This document shows, piece by piece, positions 1 to 53,960 of a DNA stretch of 64,000 nucleotides. The notes under the pieces are model-generated. The model ran no database searches, was not told where the DNA came from, and worked only from the letters and a program-made list of their open reading frames with translations. The translations under genes were made by a program, and so were the position numbers. Origin of the DNA: Opisthocomus hoazin (Eukaryota; Chordata; Aves; Opisthocomiformes; Opisthocomidae); assembly GCF_030867145.1 (NCBI RefSeq), contig NC_134428.1, forward strand, positions 6,820,001 to 6,884,000. Direction: 5' to 3'. Position 1 is the stretch's first letter. Every line of letters starts with the position of its first letter.

Positions 1-29086
<29,086 letters not shown>

Positions 29087-29650
29087 ACACGCTTAAAAGT
29101 TTGCACTGCAGCAAGGGGAGGGAGGATAATATTTAGCACTGTATAAGTCTACTCTTAGTGTCAAGGTCACATACACCCACTCCTCTGACAATGATAAAAG
29201 CACAACTTCCTTGTCTCCAATGTATAGATTGACGTTAGAAGTACTCCAAAACTTATTTTACCATGAAGTGTATTTGAAAAGGTGGTTGTTTTTTTAAACA
29301 CTCAGAATAATTCACTTTGAGAGTCTTCCAGAGAAAGCTCTAGTAGCTCAGATTATTCAAATACCAGTGAATTATAGTTTACAGAGGATTTGAAAGACTG
29401 TTGCAGGTAAAAAAAAAGGCATTGGTCAATTAATCTTTTCTTAAACTTTCATTTTGTCTTGAGTACTCAAGTAATATAGGGTTTTTTCCTGGTTACTACA
29501 CCCCGATACACCATTCACAAGGTGGAAGTGCCTTTCTAATCACTTACTGAAAAATAAAATATAATTTGTTCAAATTAAGTCAACTGTTACAGTTCTATAT
29601 GCACCATGGATGTGCTTACACACTAATAAAAGACTATAAAAACTACTCCA
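29087..29650 (+). other. MYH11: MYH11 3' UTR (inferred)
   Basis: Follows the SM1 stop codon and is AT-rich. The likely polyadenylation signals are AATAAA at 29,553 and 29,625. The end coordinate is inferred from the second signal and is approximate. Confidence 0.55.
29625..29630 (+). terminator. MYH11: MYH11 candidate poly(A) signal AATAAA
   Basis: Canonical hexamer about 540 nt after the SM1 stop. Other AATAAA hexamers occur at 29,553 and 29,812, and one overlaps the stop codon at 29,082, so the choice is not certain. Confidence 0.45.
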
Positions 29651-30545
29651 GTATTTTTGTGTACAGGTGTCACTTGGGTGCAATACAGCATGCTCAAAGA
29701 GAATGGGGGGTGCAGTAAAGCTTCTTTACAACTCAAACACTTTTTAGAAGAGGCCATCTGTAATCATTAGAACAAAACCCTGGTTTTCTCCTAAGCAATT
29801 GCTTTCGAAGGAATAAAAAAAAGTACGTACACTAAGCTGAATGTAAAATGACTTGAAGCACTTAGGACAGGCTTGGTTACCTCATGGACACACCAGGGCT
29901 AACTGTGGTGCCCTAGGATGTAACCAAGGGCTGGCAGACATGACACAGGACCTGCAGGAGACCTGCACCATCCTGGTGCAGCAGCTGCAAAGCAGGCAGG
30001 GCCCTAAGTGTCAGGGCCTTAGGCAACTGGGCAACAGAATCCACCCTTGAGGTCAGTGTGCACAGGGATGCTTCCAACTAAAGCCTCTAAAACAGGCTGA
30101 AAACAATTAGAAACAGCAGCCAGACTGAATGCAGTGATCCAGGCCAAGCTATTCTGCATTAGGGGATCAGCATGCAGTTATTTTTTCTTTTCAGAGCACC
30201 CCAGCAGGACAGCAGCCCACCCCAGGAACTCCCAGGACCTACGCCAAAGCCGTGCAGCCGCAGTACCTCCAGCTAGCAGCTGGCTGTGTGGTCACACTGC
30301 GGCAGCACAGAGCCATGGACAGCAAAGCCAGGGGTAGAGCTACTGACTTGAGCAGAGACAGATTACTCCACGCCTCTTATTGCACAGCCAATGAACCTTA
30401 AGCAGTGTGACTACAGGGAGAGCAAGACATGCAAAGACATCCACCTTGACAGCTATTGCAATAATCTAAGTCTAAGCGCTGTTCCAGAAGGCACACAAGT
30501 CGTGGAGATTCAGATTAGGCATCATTTAGCCACCACAATCACAGA

Positions 30546-31301
30546 ATCACAGAATATTCGGGGTTGGCAGGGACCTCTGTGGGTCATCTAGTCCAACCCT
30601 CCTGCCAAAGCAGGGTCACCTACAGAAGGCTGCACAGGACCTTGTCCAGGCAGGTCTGGAATATCTCCAGAGAAGGAGACTCCACAACCTCCCTGGGCAG
30701 CCTGGGCCAGGGCTCCTTCACCCTCAGAGGGAAGAAGCTCTTCCTCATGTTCAGACGGAACTTCCTCTGCTTCAGTTTGTGCCCATTACCCCTTGTCCTG
30801 TCACTGGGCACCACTGAAAAGAGTCTGGCCCCGTCCTCCTGACACCCACCTTTAAGACATTTATAGGCATTTCTAAGGTCCCCTCTCAGCCTTCTCTTCT
30901 CCAGGCTGAACAAGCCCAGCTCCCTCAGCCTCTCCTCGTAGGAGAGATGCTCCAGTCCCCTCACCATCCTCGTAGCCCTCCGCTGGACTCTCTCCAGTAG
31001 CTCCTCATCTTTCTTGAACTGGGGAGCCCAGAAATGGACACAGCACTGCAGATGGGGCCTCACTAGGGCAGAGTAGAGGGGAAGGAGAACCTCCCTCGAC
31101 CTGCTGACCACGCTCCTTCTGATGCACCCCAGGATCCCATTGGCCTTCTTGGCAGCCAGGGCACACTCCTGGCTCATGGTTAACCTGTCGTCCACCAGGA
31201 CACCCAGGTCCCTCTCCACAGAGCTGCTCTCTAGCAGGTCCACCCCAAGCCTGTACTGATACATGGGATTGGTCCTCCCCAGGTGCAGAACCCTGCACTT
31301 A
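30546..31301 (-). mobile_element. CR1 LINE 3' fragment, copy A
   Basis: Minus-strand CR1 retrotransposon, truncated at its 5' end near the LHLG-type segment (breakpoint by gcacttacg). It keeps the end of the reverse-transcriptase open frame, a 214-codon minus frame at 30,620-31,264 that includes [16 protein letters not shown] and ends KVLCSLL. It also keeps the typical CR1 3' end (GACCCACAGAGGTCCC, then TTCTGTGATT in sense). It is not a host gene. Confidence 0.9.
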
Positions 31302-31777
31302 CGAAAGAGTAAAGGAAGAGTTTAAGTAAGAATTCATTTAGAGCTGTCACGATGACCAGCTGCAGAACAGTGGCATTAAGAGCTATCAGGTAAGACCTTT
31401 TCATTGCTTGATCAGCCTTGCAGCCCAGCTCTGTAAACATGCTTAAGAGCTGGCTGTTAAACACACAGCTTGTAAGCCTGCATGTATGGGAACAAGGACA
31501 CCAAGTCAGTCAGACTGCATATAGAAAGGTCTTAAGCACCAGTGCTTGGAACAGAACGAGCAAACTGCACTACCCTATCTCAATGCTGTGCCTCAACCTG
31601 ACTGCAAGCCAACTTGCTCACCAAGCAGCCAAATTCTGGCAAGGTAAGGAAAATGCAACTTGTCTTGATCGATTCCTCCAGGCTCCACAGTCCACTGAAC
31701 CATAGTCCATGTGTCAGCACAACTAACAAAGTAGCCCATGCTCCTCATGGGTTAAGTGTCAACCCCCTATGTGAGAG
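30546..31777 (+). repeat. Duplicated segment, copy 1 (CR1 3' half plus about 475 bp unique flank)
   Basis: This block matches 34,144-35,375 base for base with a constant offset of 3,598 and no indel that I could find. By eye the differences are about 12 in the first 210 bp, 5 in the next 370 bp, and none in the last 650 bp (31,126-31,777). The right part is not CR1, so the pair is a true local duplication and not two independent CR1 insertions. Confidence 0.9.
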
Positions 31778-32069
31778 GAAAGGACAAACATAATGTTAAA
31801 GCAGTCTGAGCTCAAGATTTCAAGAGACAGCAATGCCAGTACTAAGCACTATAAATCCCAGATGCATTTAGCTATGGCAATATTTACATTCCTTAGGGTA
31901 GGAAGCTATGAGAAGAAAAGAGATGTAGGAAAACCTTTGCTTAGGATTCAGTAAAACACACAATGTCTCTTTCAGCTTCATTGATCAGAAACAGATGAGA
32001 AACTGGTACCAAACGTCTGTGCATAAACCAGTGACAACCTGCAAAAAACACTGCAAACGAACTCAACAA

Positions 32070-33420
32070 CTAGCATGCAAAATAAGCTTTATTCTGCTCC
32101 CCAGTTAAGCCAACATTGTGTATGGCCTGAATAATGGGAATGATCTTGGTTATTTCCTATTCTAGAGAAACAGATGCATCAGTGGCTGTTTTCACAGCAT
32201 TTTCTTAAAAAAACAAAAAACCAAACCCATTTATGCATTTTTTTTCCAGTAAGCTCTCCCCACCCTACCCCCCCAAAAAAGAACATAAAAATTGTTTGGT
32301 CATGATTAATTTTGCAAGTACAGGCTTCCTTAAGGTACATTAATACTGCGAGTTAACCTACTCCACTTAAAAAACAAACCACAAAGCAATAATCATAGAA
32401 TCATAGAAAGAATCATACATAATACTCTATAGGGGGGGAAAATGATGTAAAAATAATTCTCTACTCGTATATGCTTGTCTAGCATAAAAGACTTCTCAGG
32501 TTAAAAAATATTTCTAAATTGGTAACAGCTGAAAGCATATATTCTCACAGAAAAAAAGAAACAAGGAAAAAACCACTAATACCGAAGGCACATTAACAAA
32601 GTGAGGTTTGGAAAGCAGTAAAACCCACCTACTAAGATGTTAGAACTAGGAACTTAATCAGGTCTCTTGCTTCCTACCACAGCCAGGCTTTATGGGCCAC
32701 AACATGGCAAAAAAAGGCGTCTATATGCTAAGCTAGTCCAAAGTTTCCCACCTTGCTACTAGCTCTGGAATCTCTTGAGTACTCTAAGCACTAGGCTTTC
32801 CTCACCTTTAACCATGACCTGTCCTTAATGGCAAATCATTGCTTACAAAACCATCTTGCCACTACACAGAGGCAAGTTTTTGTGTAGCAAGATTCTGATC
32901 AGCAAACGTCCGACAAAGAGCTGAGCAGCTTTGCTGCAGAAATAAACCTTCCTCCACACAAAAAACACTCCTCTAAATCAGGAGACTGCAGCACACAACA
33001 CCCATGATAAAGAGGCAGCACAACCAGAATTTAAGCCAGAATACCATGGCACTGTGGTAACACCAAAAGCCAAAGCCTGAGTAGCCGCATAGGGAATGCC
33101 GTCTCTGTTGTAGGTAGAGGGACAGTGGCTCTGACTGCCAGTGTCAAAACAAGCAACTTTCAAGGAGCTATTTACAGCAACTGATGTGGGCAGCAATGTT
33201 AAGTCCCACACTGCTAGGCAGCATTGCTTTATCGCACTGCCCACAGAACTGTGCCGAGGGGCCAGACTGAGCAAGGCCACCGGAGGCCACTGCCACTTGC
33301 AGCTTCTTGTTCAGTTCTCACCTATCCCTAGACTGCTGCCTAATTACTCATTGGCATTCTCTTTAAAACTGAAGTTTAAAATATTTTTTTTTTCTCATTT
33401 TCCAAAGCCAGCCAGGTTTT
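32070..33420 (-). other. NDE1: NDE1 3' UTR (inferred)
   Basis: Follows the NDE1 stop at 33,421-33,423 on the minus strand. AATAAA on the minus strand at 32,088-32,093 is the best candidate for the end signal. The extent is an inference. A tract at 32,392-32,411 resembles a tiny CR1 3'-tail remnant (ATCATAGAATCATAGAA). Confidence 0.5.
32088..32093 (-). terminator. NDE1: NDE1 candidate poly(A) signal AATAAA (minus strand)
   Basis: TTTATT on the plus strand reads AATAAA on the minus strand, about 1.3 kb after the NDE1 stop. It would place the NDE1 3' end about 2.4 kb from the MYH11 3' end. Confidence 0.4.
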
Positions 33421-47549
<14,129 letters not shown>

Positions 47550-47593
47550 GATGAGTCCTCAGAGTTTAAAACTCCCGTCTCATTTTTCCCCTC
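47550..47593 (-). other. NDE1: NDE1 5' UTR segment with a six-codon upstream ORF
   Basis: The 44 nt between the acceptor and the NDE1 start codon contain an ATG at 47,583 followed by four more codons and TAA (47,583 down to 47,566). This upstream ORF ends 16 nt before the main ATG. Confidence 0.6.
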
Positions 47594-48387
47594 CTGGAAA
47601 ACCAAAGGATCATGCATAAGAGCTAATTCAGTGAGCTACCTCAGTACCTCCTGCTGCAGAGCAGCACACCCCTCCTCCCAGGAAGTCCCTGCATGCCTGG
47701 AGAGCAAACTAAAGACCATCCTTGACAGGGCTCTGTCAGATATACCACAAATGTGAAAGAATCACTGCTCAGTAATCGGATCTCTTTCCCCGGTTCTCCC
47801 CAGGCTGCTGCCTGCTGACACCACATCCTCAGCAGCGAGCACCTTCCACACCCTCTGACTACACAGCACTGAGTACCAAAGCTCAAACTTCAGCCGCAGC
47901 TGTGCTGATGCACACAGAACACAAGTGAAACAGAAGACATCTCGAGGACAACTTCAGCTCCAAAGACAGTGCTATTAAGGTCAATTTCAGCAACTCTGAG
48001 GACACTTACCCTGAAATGAAAGAGAAACTTCAAAGGGACACAGAGAAGGTACTCAAGCTGCTAATTTCATGTGTTAACGTCTCCAGGATCACCTAAGCTT
48101 TTTACAGACACAACTGCTGGACATGTGAAAAATTTCTCCCTAGGTCAACACAGACAAAGCTACCTGACTTTAAACCTGAAATATCACAATCCATGTATGG
48201 CTGAGAGCCACAGTGTACCTGGATACCTCAGAGAGCCTGTTGGTGGTGCAGCTTCCATCCCCCCGCATCAGGCCACCAACCTTGTGCTCCTGCCTGCACT
48301 ACAAGAGCAGTGACCTGGGCCGATCAGGTGCTCCCTGACCACCCTGAGAATTCCCTCCAGCTGCCCGAATCATACCTCCCTGGTAAA

Positions 48388-49256
48388 TGTGAGAACTGTA
48401 CATTCTGGGAAGGACTGGAATTGTACAGTTGCTGTCAAGACATCAGAATTACCTCATACTGATTTGGGCCAGGATGGAAATTTGCTGACGCCTAAAGTCA
48501 ATCCTCTCACGACCCCATAAACAGTGGTACCAAGCAAAGGCCCATGAGCTCTCCTGGACCACAGCGGCTGCGCCCAGCATCTCCCTCTGGTGGGATGCCT
48601 CGCAGAGCCCTGCCAGCTCCGAGGTTTGATGTTACCCGGGCTGAACCGCAGGGATCCCTCACTCCTCGAGGCTCCACTTTTGCCCATTGAGGAAAATAAC
48701 TTGAAATTATTATTTCACTGAACTCACAGGGAATTTTTAACAGGTACCTTAATCTATGCATATTGTCTGTGTGCATCAATTCAAATAATAATATCCCATT
48801 ATTGTGATTGTAGTGAATACTTTTTAACCACTTTGTAAATGCCAAGTTAACCAATGATTAATTACCGCTAAACTCGTCTGGTTTTCTCTCTCTTTACCTG
48901 TGAACAGACCTTAAATTGCTGCTATACATATCCTTTAGACATAAACCGTTGTGACCTGAGGCTAATTCTGGATCCAGCCGCACCTAGGCTCCTCTCTGAG
49001 GAGTTTAGAAAGCAAGGGGGTCCATTCCAAACCTGGTGACCCAATGGAAGGGTCTCCCTTACACCTTTCTTCAGTCTCTGTATAAATTATTCTACCTCAA
49101 TCCTACCTCGATTTTGTATTCCATTCATATAATAAGTAATAGAGTGAACCTTGCCAATGAACTTTGTTAAATCATATTTTATTAATTATTAAAATCATTT
49201 CTTGCAAATACCTTTGACGGTGATTCTTTAGGCATCCTAACCACTCACTTGTGACA
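48388..49256 (+). mobile_element. Endogenous retrovirus 5' LTR, followed by primer-binding site
   Basis: Inferred LTR of about 870 bp on the plus strand, starting TGTGAGAAC and ending TTGTGACA. It has a TATAAA at 49,081 and an ATTAAA at 49,188 in promoter/poly(A) order. It is followed after 3 nt by TGGCGCAGTCAGCAGGAT, which has the form of a retroviral primer-binding site. The 3' boundary rests on that site. The 5' boundary is a guess from the TG start and is less secure. I found no matching 3' LTR in the window. It is antisense to NDE1. Confidence 0.65.
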
Positions 49257-49450
49257 GACTGGCGCAGTCAGCAGGATCCTAAACCCAGACTTATGACAGA
49301 ACCATGGGAGAAGGGAGCTCCAGAAATTCCTGGGGAATCAAGGATAAAAGCTCCACAGAGGTTTCAGTGGAATACCACCTAGGTGGACTAGGTATGCAGA
49401 CTGATTGCAGCAACCCAGACCACCCAGCTGTCCCTGTGCCAGCATAAACC
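49257..49450 (+). mobile_element. ERV leader remnant with primer-binding site
   Basis: Begins with a 3-nt spacer and the primer-binding site at 49,260-49,277. An ATG in good context at 49,304 opens a frame of 48 codons that ends in TAA. This could be the start of a broken gag gene, but no domain is recognisable. The end of the element is not visible, so the end coordinate is nominal. Confidence 0.45.
49260..49277 (+). other. tRNA-Ser-like retroviral primer-binding site
   Basis: TGGCGCAGTCAGCAGGAT matches the complement of a vertebrate tRNA-Ser(AGA) 3' end, as I recall it, at 16 of 18 positions. It sits 3 nt after the LTR CA end, the normal place for minus-strand priming. Confidence 0.55.
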
Positions 49451-50859
49451 CAGCCACAGGACATAGTCCTAAATGGGAACGACACATGAAAGAGTCACAG
49501 GGGAGTCATGAACCTTAAGCTGGTCACTCCTGCTTGAAGACTTAGATATCTAGACACCACAATTAAATAAATGCCCTCTGATGTGCATGATGCACTCCAA
49601 TTGACAGGTCACTAGCAAATATCATTTTATGAGTTAGTCTTGACAACAGAGAAACATCAGACCTAATGCTCTGGACAACGTGCCCACATGCAACCCTGGT
49701 CAAGGCAAAAATTCCACATAGACATTAGCAATTTAATAAAAACCCAAACAGATCAAGGACAGTAAATAAAGGCAGACTTGAACAATTCATGACAATGGCA
49801 GTTGTCAGAAAATCGTATCACTGCCATATAATGACTGAGGAAACACAGTTCTACCAAATTTCAGCTCCAGATCTACTGAGCAAAACCCTTCCTAGAGGTA
49901 CTCCTGATGGAATAAAGAGGAAAACATAGCCAAAGCCTTCAAAGATCATTTATACATCAGTCCTGCCTTCTACTCTTATTTCTGATACTCAGGAGAAGCT
50001 GGAACAGACCTTCTGAGCAGCATGCCACAGCTTATGAAACTGTGCATTCACTGCACATCCACTGAACTCCATGGAAAAAATTATTCATAACGTGTTCAGA
50101 CTGTCCTCTCCAGAAAATTATCTGGTTTAAACAACATTAACAGACATCTACCTCATAATTCTACTGCGACAAACATAAGTGGTTCTCACCTCCACTACAG
50201 ACAACAGTATTAAGTACTCAAAGTAGTCCTGGGATCTAAAGCCAAATTTTCACACACCCAAGCCGTGCTGCAAAGCACAAGCCCTTTTCACGGCCTAGGT
50301 GACTTCCAGGAGATTACCAAGGAAAGAGTAAGCAGCTGTCACAGCGAAGTGAACTATGCCCACACACCTCAGTGCACATTATCAGCTACACACTCACTGA
50401 AACCACACTATTATCTAGAAGGGAAGCTGGCAGGTGAAGGGAAAATCTACTAAGCTTTAGATTTTATAATTCAGTTTCTTGACACAAAGTGTTAATTAGA
50501 CAAAGCTACATGTCTTCCTTCTAATAAATAAAACCACTGTGTGATGTATGGACACAACTCCAGCAAGAAGTCTCAAGGCTGCTGTTCTATGTGTGCATTT
50601 ACAGAACTATGTACAGGGGCAAAAAGAGGGGAAAAGGAGTGCAGGTAAGGAGGAATGATTTTCCAAATAGTACCCTTGCCTATCAAAAAAAAAAAATGAC
50701 CAAGCATAATTAACATTCTTGACCTAGGATAGTTAGGATAGTTTACAACACATCTATTACTTTTAAGTGAACCGAAAGTGCCTTTGATGTTAATGAACAT
50801 GTCCTTATGCTCTAGGCACTGTGTACACACACACCAATCCCTGCAGCACATTTGTGAAG

Positions 50860-50861
<2 letters not shown>

Positions 50862-50892
<31 letters not shown>
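50862..50892 (+). repeat. T31 homopolymer tract
   Basis: 31 consecutive T in the NDE1 first intron. Sequence to its right on the minus strand shows no recognisable retrocopy, so it is listed as a simple repeat. Confidence 0.9.
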
Positions 50893-50897
<5 letters not shown>

Positions 50898-52587
50898 GAT
50901 GAGGGACAGGGAGGGAGGGTCAAACACAAAGAAGTGATGCAGGTGCAATGAGAAACCAAGACAGACCAGCATCCATCACTGTGGTCAAACCACTCCAGAG
51001 AACAGCAAGCCAGAGTTTCCTTTAGATGGTTATTTCTCACCACTCAGACAACAGGAAGTTTCTGTGTTTCTTCAAGAACAGAGATTCCACCCAGGGTACG
51101 CCTGGTTTTGCTACACAAATTAAAATGTATTTCAGAAGTCTCCAAATAGGAATTCTTTCGATACAAGCATTATAATAATGCCCATACCTGTGTTCAGACA
51201 GTCAATGAAAATAAGTCAGACAAGATGAAGGTGAAGGAGTGCAAGTCACCTTGCTCCCAACAGCTTTGAAACAACACTTTGGAACCAAAAGACACACCTC
51301 CTGTTGGCCTCAGAAGCTTAAGTATGCTCCTATCTGGCTCTCACTTCTCTTTTTACACTGCACTTTGGAAGGACTAAAAGAATGTACTAATGTGCATTTT
51401 TTAAGATTGTACAATCACACCCAAAAGAACTTTCCCTAACCGAGCCATAAAATTTATCAGAGTTCCACAGAACCTTGACAACTTTCACAGACGCTTAAAG
51501 ATGCTGTTCCCTTTGGTTTCTAAGCATGTATGGACCCACTAAGGATGTTATCCATTAAAAGTATGCTCTGTTTCATGGTTACCATTGCTAAATAGTATTT
51601 ATAATTTAATTGTTGAAATGCAAATACAGGGAAGGACTGTGGAGCTACACTTACTCTGCAGAGATGGCACAACATGGCAGAGATTGTTCCACTGCTGTCC
51701 CATGCCACAGGTACATGCTTCTTGTCCGCAACGCACAAGGAAGACCTATTAGGTTCCCCGTACGCCGGCACTACATCTTAACTCACAGGGACTTTCAAAC
51801 TAACCAAAGATGCAAGACTCAAATCTAAACGGAAAAAAAAAATTCCAAGTTTCAGACAAAGTATTAAAGTGTTTTTTCATTTTCTGAAATTTGTTTAAAA
51901 AACCCAAAACACACTCACACAAATCTTTCTAAATGCCTGTAGAAATGGTAGGGCTTTGACTTCTTGTTTTTCCCCCTGCTGCCTTCTCCCCTTGATTTTT
52001 GACACCTTGGAGACACTATGCAAAATGCTTGGAGAGTAATTAATTAAAACAGTCATGAACTCCTCATGGCCCAGGCTCACTACAAAATGGAGGAGGGCGA
52101 GGGGCCTGAAGGAGGTTTTATCAATGTTTTGTTAAACATTGGCAATTGTGGAAAAAGCCAAGGAGAGGAAGTCCCAGTCCACAGCAGGCACACACTGGCC
52201 ACACCTTGTTTCTTTTCACCCACACAAAGACAGAAGGGACATCTGGCCAGACTTCTGCACGCACGCAGCACAAGTGCTGGTCACAGACATTACGAAACCT
52301 CTGCATCACACAGGAAGCGGATGTGTTCATGGGTGGGGAACGGACTTCTGCAATGAGAAAAAATACCTCAGCAGAAGTGTTGCAGGAAACAATTTCACAC
52401 AAGTGAGAGCAGAATTGCAAAATTCTTAGGGAAAAAAACATTAAGAGAAGCCACACACAAAACTATTGAAGGAGTATCAATTTGGGAATCAGAGTCCAAG
52501 TTCACCAAATGCATGGGGACCTCAACTTAGATTCTGTTTCAGTCCTAGAATAAACGACTCCAAACAACCCTGCACACCGAATACTAC

Positions 52588-52616
52588 TTTTTTTTTTTTT
52601 TTTAAAAAAAAAAAAA
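52588..52616 (+). repeat. T16A13 tract
   Basis: A run of 16 T followed directly by 13 A, self-complementary and able to form a hairpin. Such tracts are also prone to sequencing error. Confidence 0.9.
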
Positions 52617-53563
52617 GTACATTTTAGCTTGGTTAACAATGTTGGCCTATCTTTGTAGCAATGCCTGATGGTCACAGTCTGAGTCAGAGAAATTCACGCT
52701 GTAATACAAAATTAAGAGTAAAACAGTACCATAAACACTATTGAAATTATCCATGGCAGAGATAATGAAGCTCCTATTGGGCATTTTTTCCTAACTGCAA
52801 ACCAAAACCCCTCTTAGCTCCCAAAAAGTAGCTTTCCCATCCCATGAAAATTACATTTTCTTAAATCAGTCCCCTTGCAAGGGTCTTTCTATAACGAAAA
52901 GGCCTGTTTTCTTTTGTTTAAGCAATACAACAGAAAATTGTCACAAGAGAGAAGAAAAGGAAGAGGTCATCGGAGTGCCAGGGCTACTGCAGAACCCCAC
53001 AGCCAGCACCGACGAGAGCTCTCGCCTGCTCAGGGTTTCCCCTAGCAAAAGGTTAATTCAGCAACGCCTCCACCTTCTCAGCTACCAGCCCAGCTCCAAC
53101 ACGTTCGCGTCTCCAGGGTCTCCCGAGGAAACTCCACAGTTTCCTCTCCTGAAATGCCCGACCCCGGCGCTCGCCGCTGCCAGCCGAGGCCAGCCAGGCA
53201 GCGCCCCAGGGCTGCCCGCTCCCCCTCGGAGCACGGAGCCGGGAGGGAGACAAGCCGCGCTCCCCTCCCCTCGGCACCGGCGCCAGCAGCGCCAGCAGGA
53301 GGCCCGCGGTCGCGGGGAAGGCGCGGGGGACCGCAGACAGGCAGCGCCGCAGCTCCGTCCCCCCGCGCCTCCCCGACCCTGCCCCAGCCACCACCGCGGG
53401 ACGGGGGCACCAGGAGGGGCTGCGCCGCACCGACACCGCCCCTCCCTCCTCTACGCGCGGCAAGGGGAAGTCCCGCAGCGCTTCCCGCCCGCTCACCCTC
53501 CCGCCAACCTGCCGGGGGGCGCGGGGCGGCCCCGCTCAACGCCCCGCTCGACCCCTCGCTCAC

Positions 53564-53625
53564 CGCTGCACCCCGGAGCTCGCTGCGCGCCGGCAGCCGC
53601 CGCTCTCCCAGCCCGGCCGACACGG
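53564..53625 (-). other. NDE1: Candidate noncoding first exon of NDE1
   Basis: On the minus strand the sequence TGCAGCG is followed by gtgagc, a strong donor at 53,564/53,563, just downstream of the CCAAT/E-box cluster. The start is set only by that cluster. A second possible donor lies near 53,493. This is an inference without transcript evidence. Confidence 0.4.
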
Positions 53626-53632
53626 CCGCCCT

Positions 53633-53671
53633 ATTGGCTGCCGGTCACGTGCTGCGGGGGGCTCCGCCAAT
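53633..53671. promoter_or_regulatory. NDE1: Paired CCAAT boxes flanking a CACGTG E-box
   Basis: ATTGG at 53,633-53,637, CACGTG at 53,646-53,651 and CCAAT at 53,667-53,671. The CCAAT boxes are in opposite orientation and about 34 bp apart, a layout known from NF-Y-driven TATA-less promoters; CACGTG is the USF/MYC/TFE-type site. The cluster lies immediately upstream of the candidate NDE1 start. Confidence 0.6.
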
Positions 53672-53770
53672 CAGCGCCGCCAGAACGCGCCTGCTGGAAG
53701 GTTTGGAAACTTTGGTTACTTTCAAAAGGCGCTGGGAGGCGGGGCGGCCGGGCCCGGGGCGGCCGGGGCC

Positions 53771-53910
53771 GGGCCGGGCCCAGCCCAGCGCATCCCGCCC
53801 CTCCCTCCGCCGGCCCCGGCCCCAGCCCAGCGCGTCCCGCCCCGCCCCGCCCTCCGCCGGCCCCGGCCGCAGCACAGCGCGTCCCGCCCCGCCTGGGCGG
53901 TCCCTCCGCC
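53771..53910 (+). repeat. GC-box minisatellite, three units
   Basis: Three imperfect tandem units of about 41, 47 and 52 bp (starting at 53,771, 53,812 and 53,859), each with CAGCCCAGCGC- or CAGCACAGCGC-like sequence, then TCCCGCCCC and ending TCCGCC. Each unit carries GC boxes. Confidence 0.75.
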
Positions 53911-53960
53911 GCGACCCCCAAGCGGGCAGCGAGGGGTCGTCATGGGTCGCGGGCTCTGTC

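Larger units (their letters stand above)
29651..32070. other. Intergenic gap between MYH11 and NDE1 3' ends
   Basis: The convergent genes are separated here by about 2.4 kb. The gap holds a CR1 3' fragment (30,546-31,300) and its unique flank. I see no gene in it. Confidence 0.55.
47594..53563 (-). other. NDE1: NDE1 first intron (inferred)
   Basis: A roughly 6-kb intron between the candidate noncoding exon in the CpG island and the first coding exon. It contains an ERV LTR with leader (48,388 to about 49,450), a T31 tract at 50,862-50,892 and a T16A13 tract at 52,588-52,616. No gene was recognised in the rest. Confidence 0.55.
53100..53960. promoter_or_regulatory. NDE1: CpG island at the NDE1 5' end
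   Basis: About 860 bp of very GC- and CpG-rich sequence with GC boxes and no TATA box. It contains two CCAAT boxes and a CACGTG E-box, and splice donors on the minus strand suitable for a noncoding first exon. All long open frames here (up to 351 codons, both strands) are low-complexity Pro/Arg/Ala/Gly products of base composition. Confidence 0.8.

Noticed and set aside
30620-31264. 214-codon minus-strand open frame as a host gene
   Set aside because: It is the C-terminal part of CR1 ORF2 and recurs at 34,218-34,862, 40,712-41,572 and 60,796-61,218.
31418-31705. 95-codon open frame found twice with identical protein (also 35,016-35,303)
   Set aside because: The identity comes from the local duplication, not from selection; there is no start context, splice structure or family resemblance.
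50862-50892. T31 tract as the tail of a minus-strand retropseudogene
   Set aside because: The adjoining sequence shows no reading frame or known transcript; processed pseudogenes are also rare in birds because CR1 does not use poly(A) tails.
49257-52500. Full provirus after the LTR at 48.4-49.3 kb
   Set aside because: No gag, pol or env frame and no second LTR are recognisable, so only the LTR and leader are called.
53100-53960. Possible ortholog of miR-484, which lies at the 5' end of NDE1 in mammals
   Set aside because: I could not find the mature sequence or a matching hairpin on either strand.
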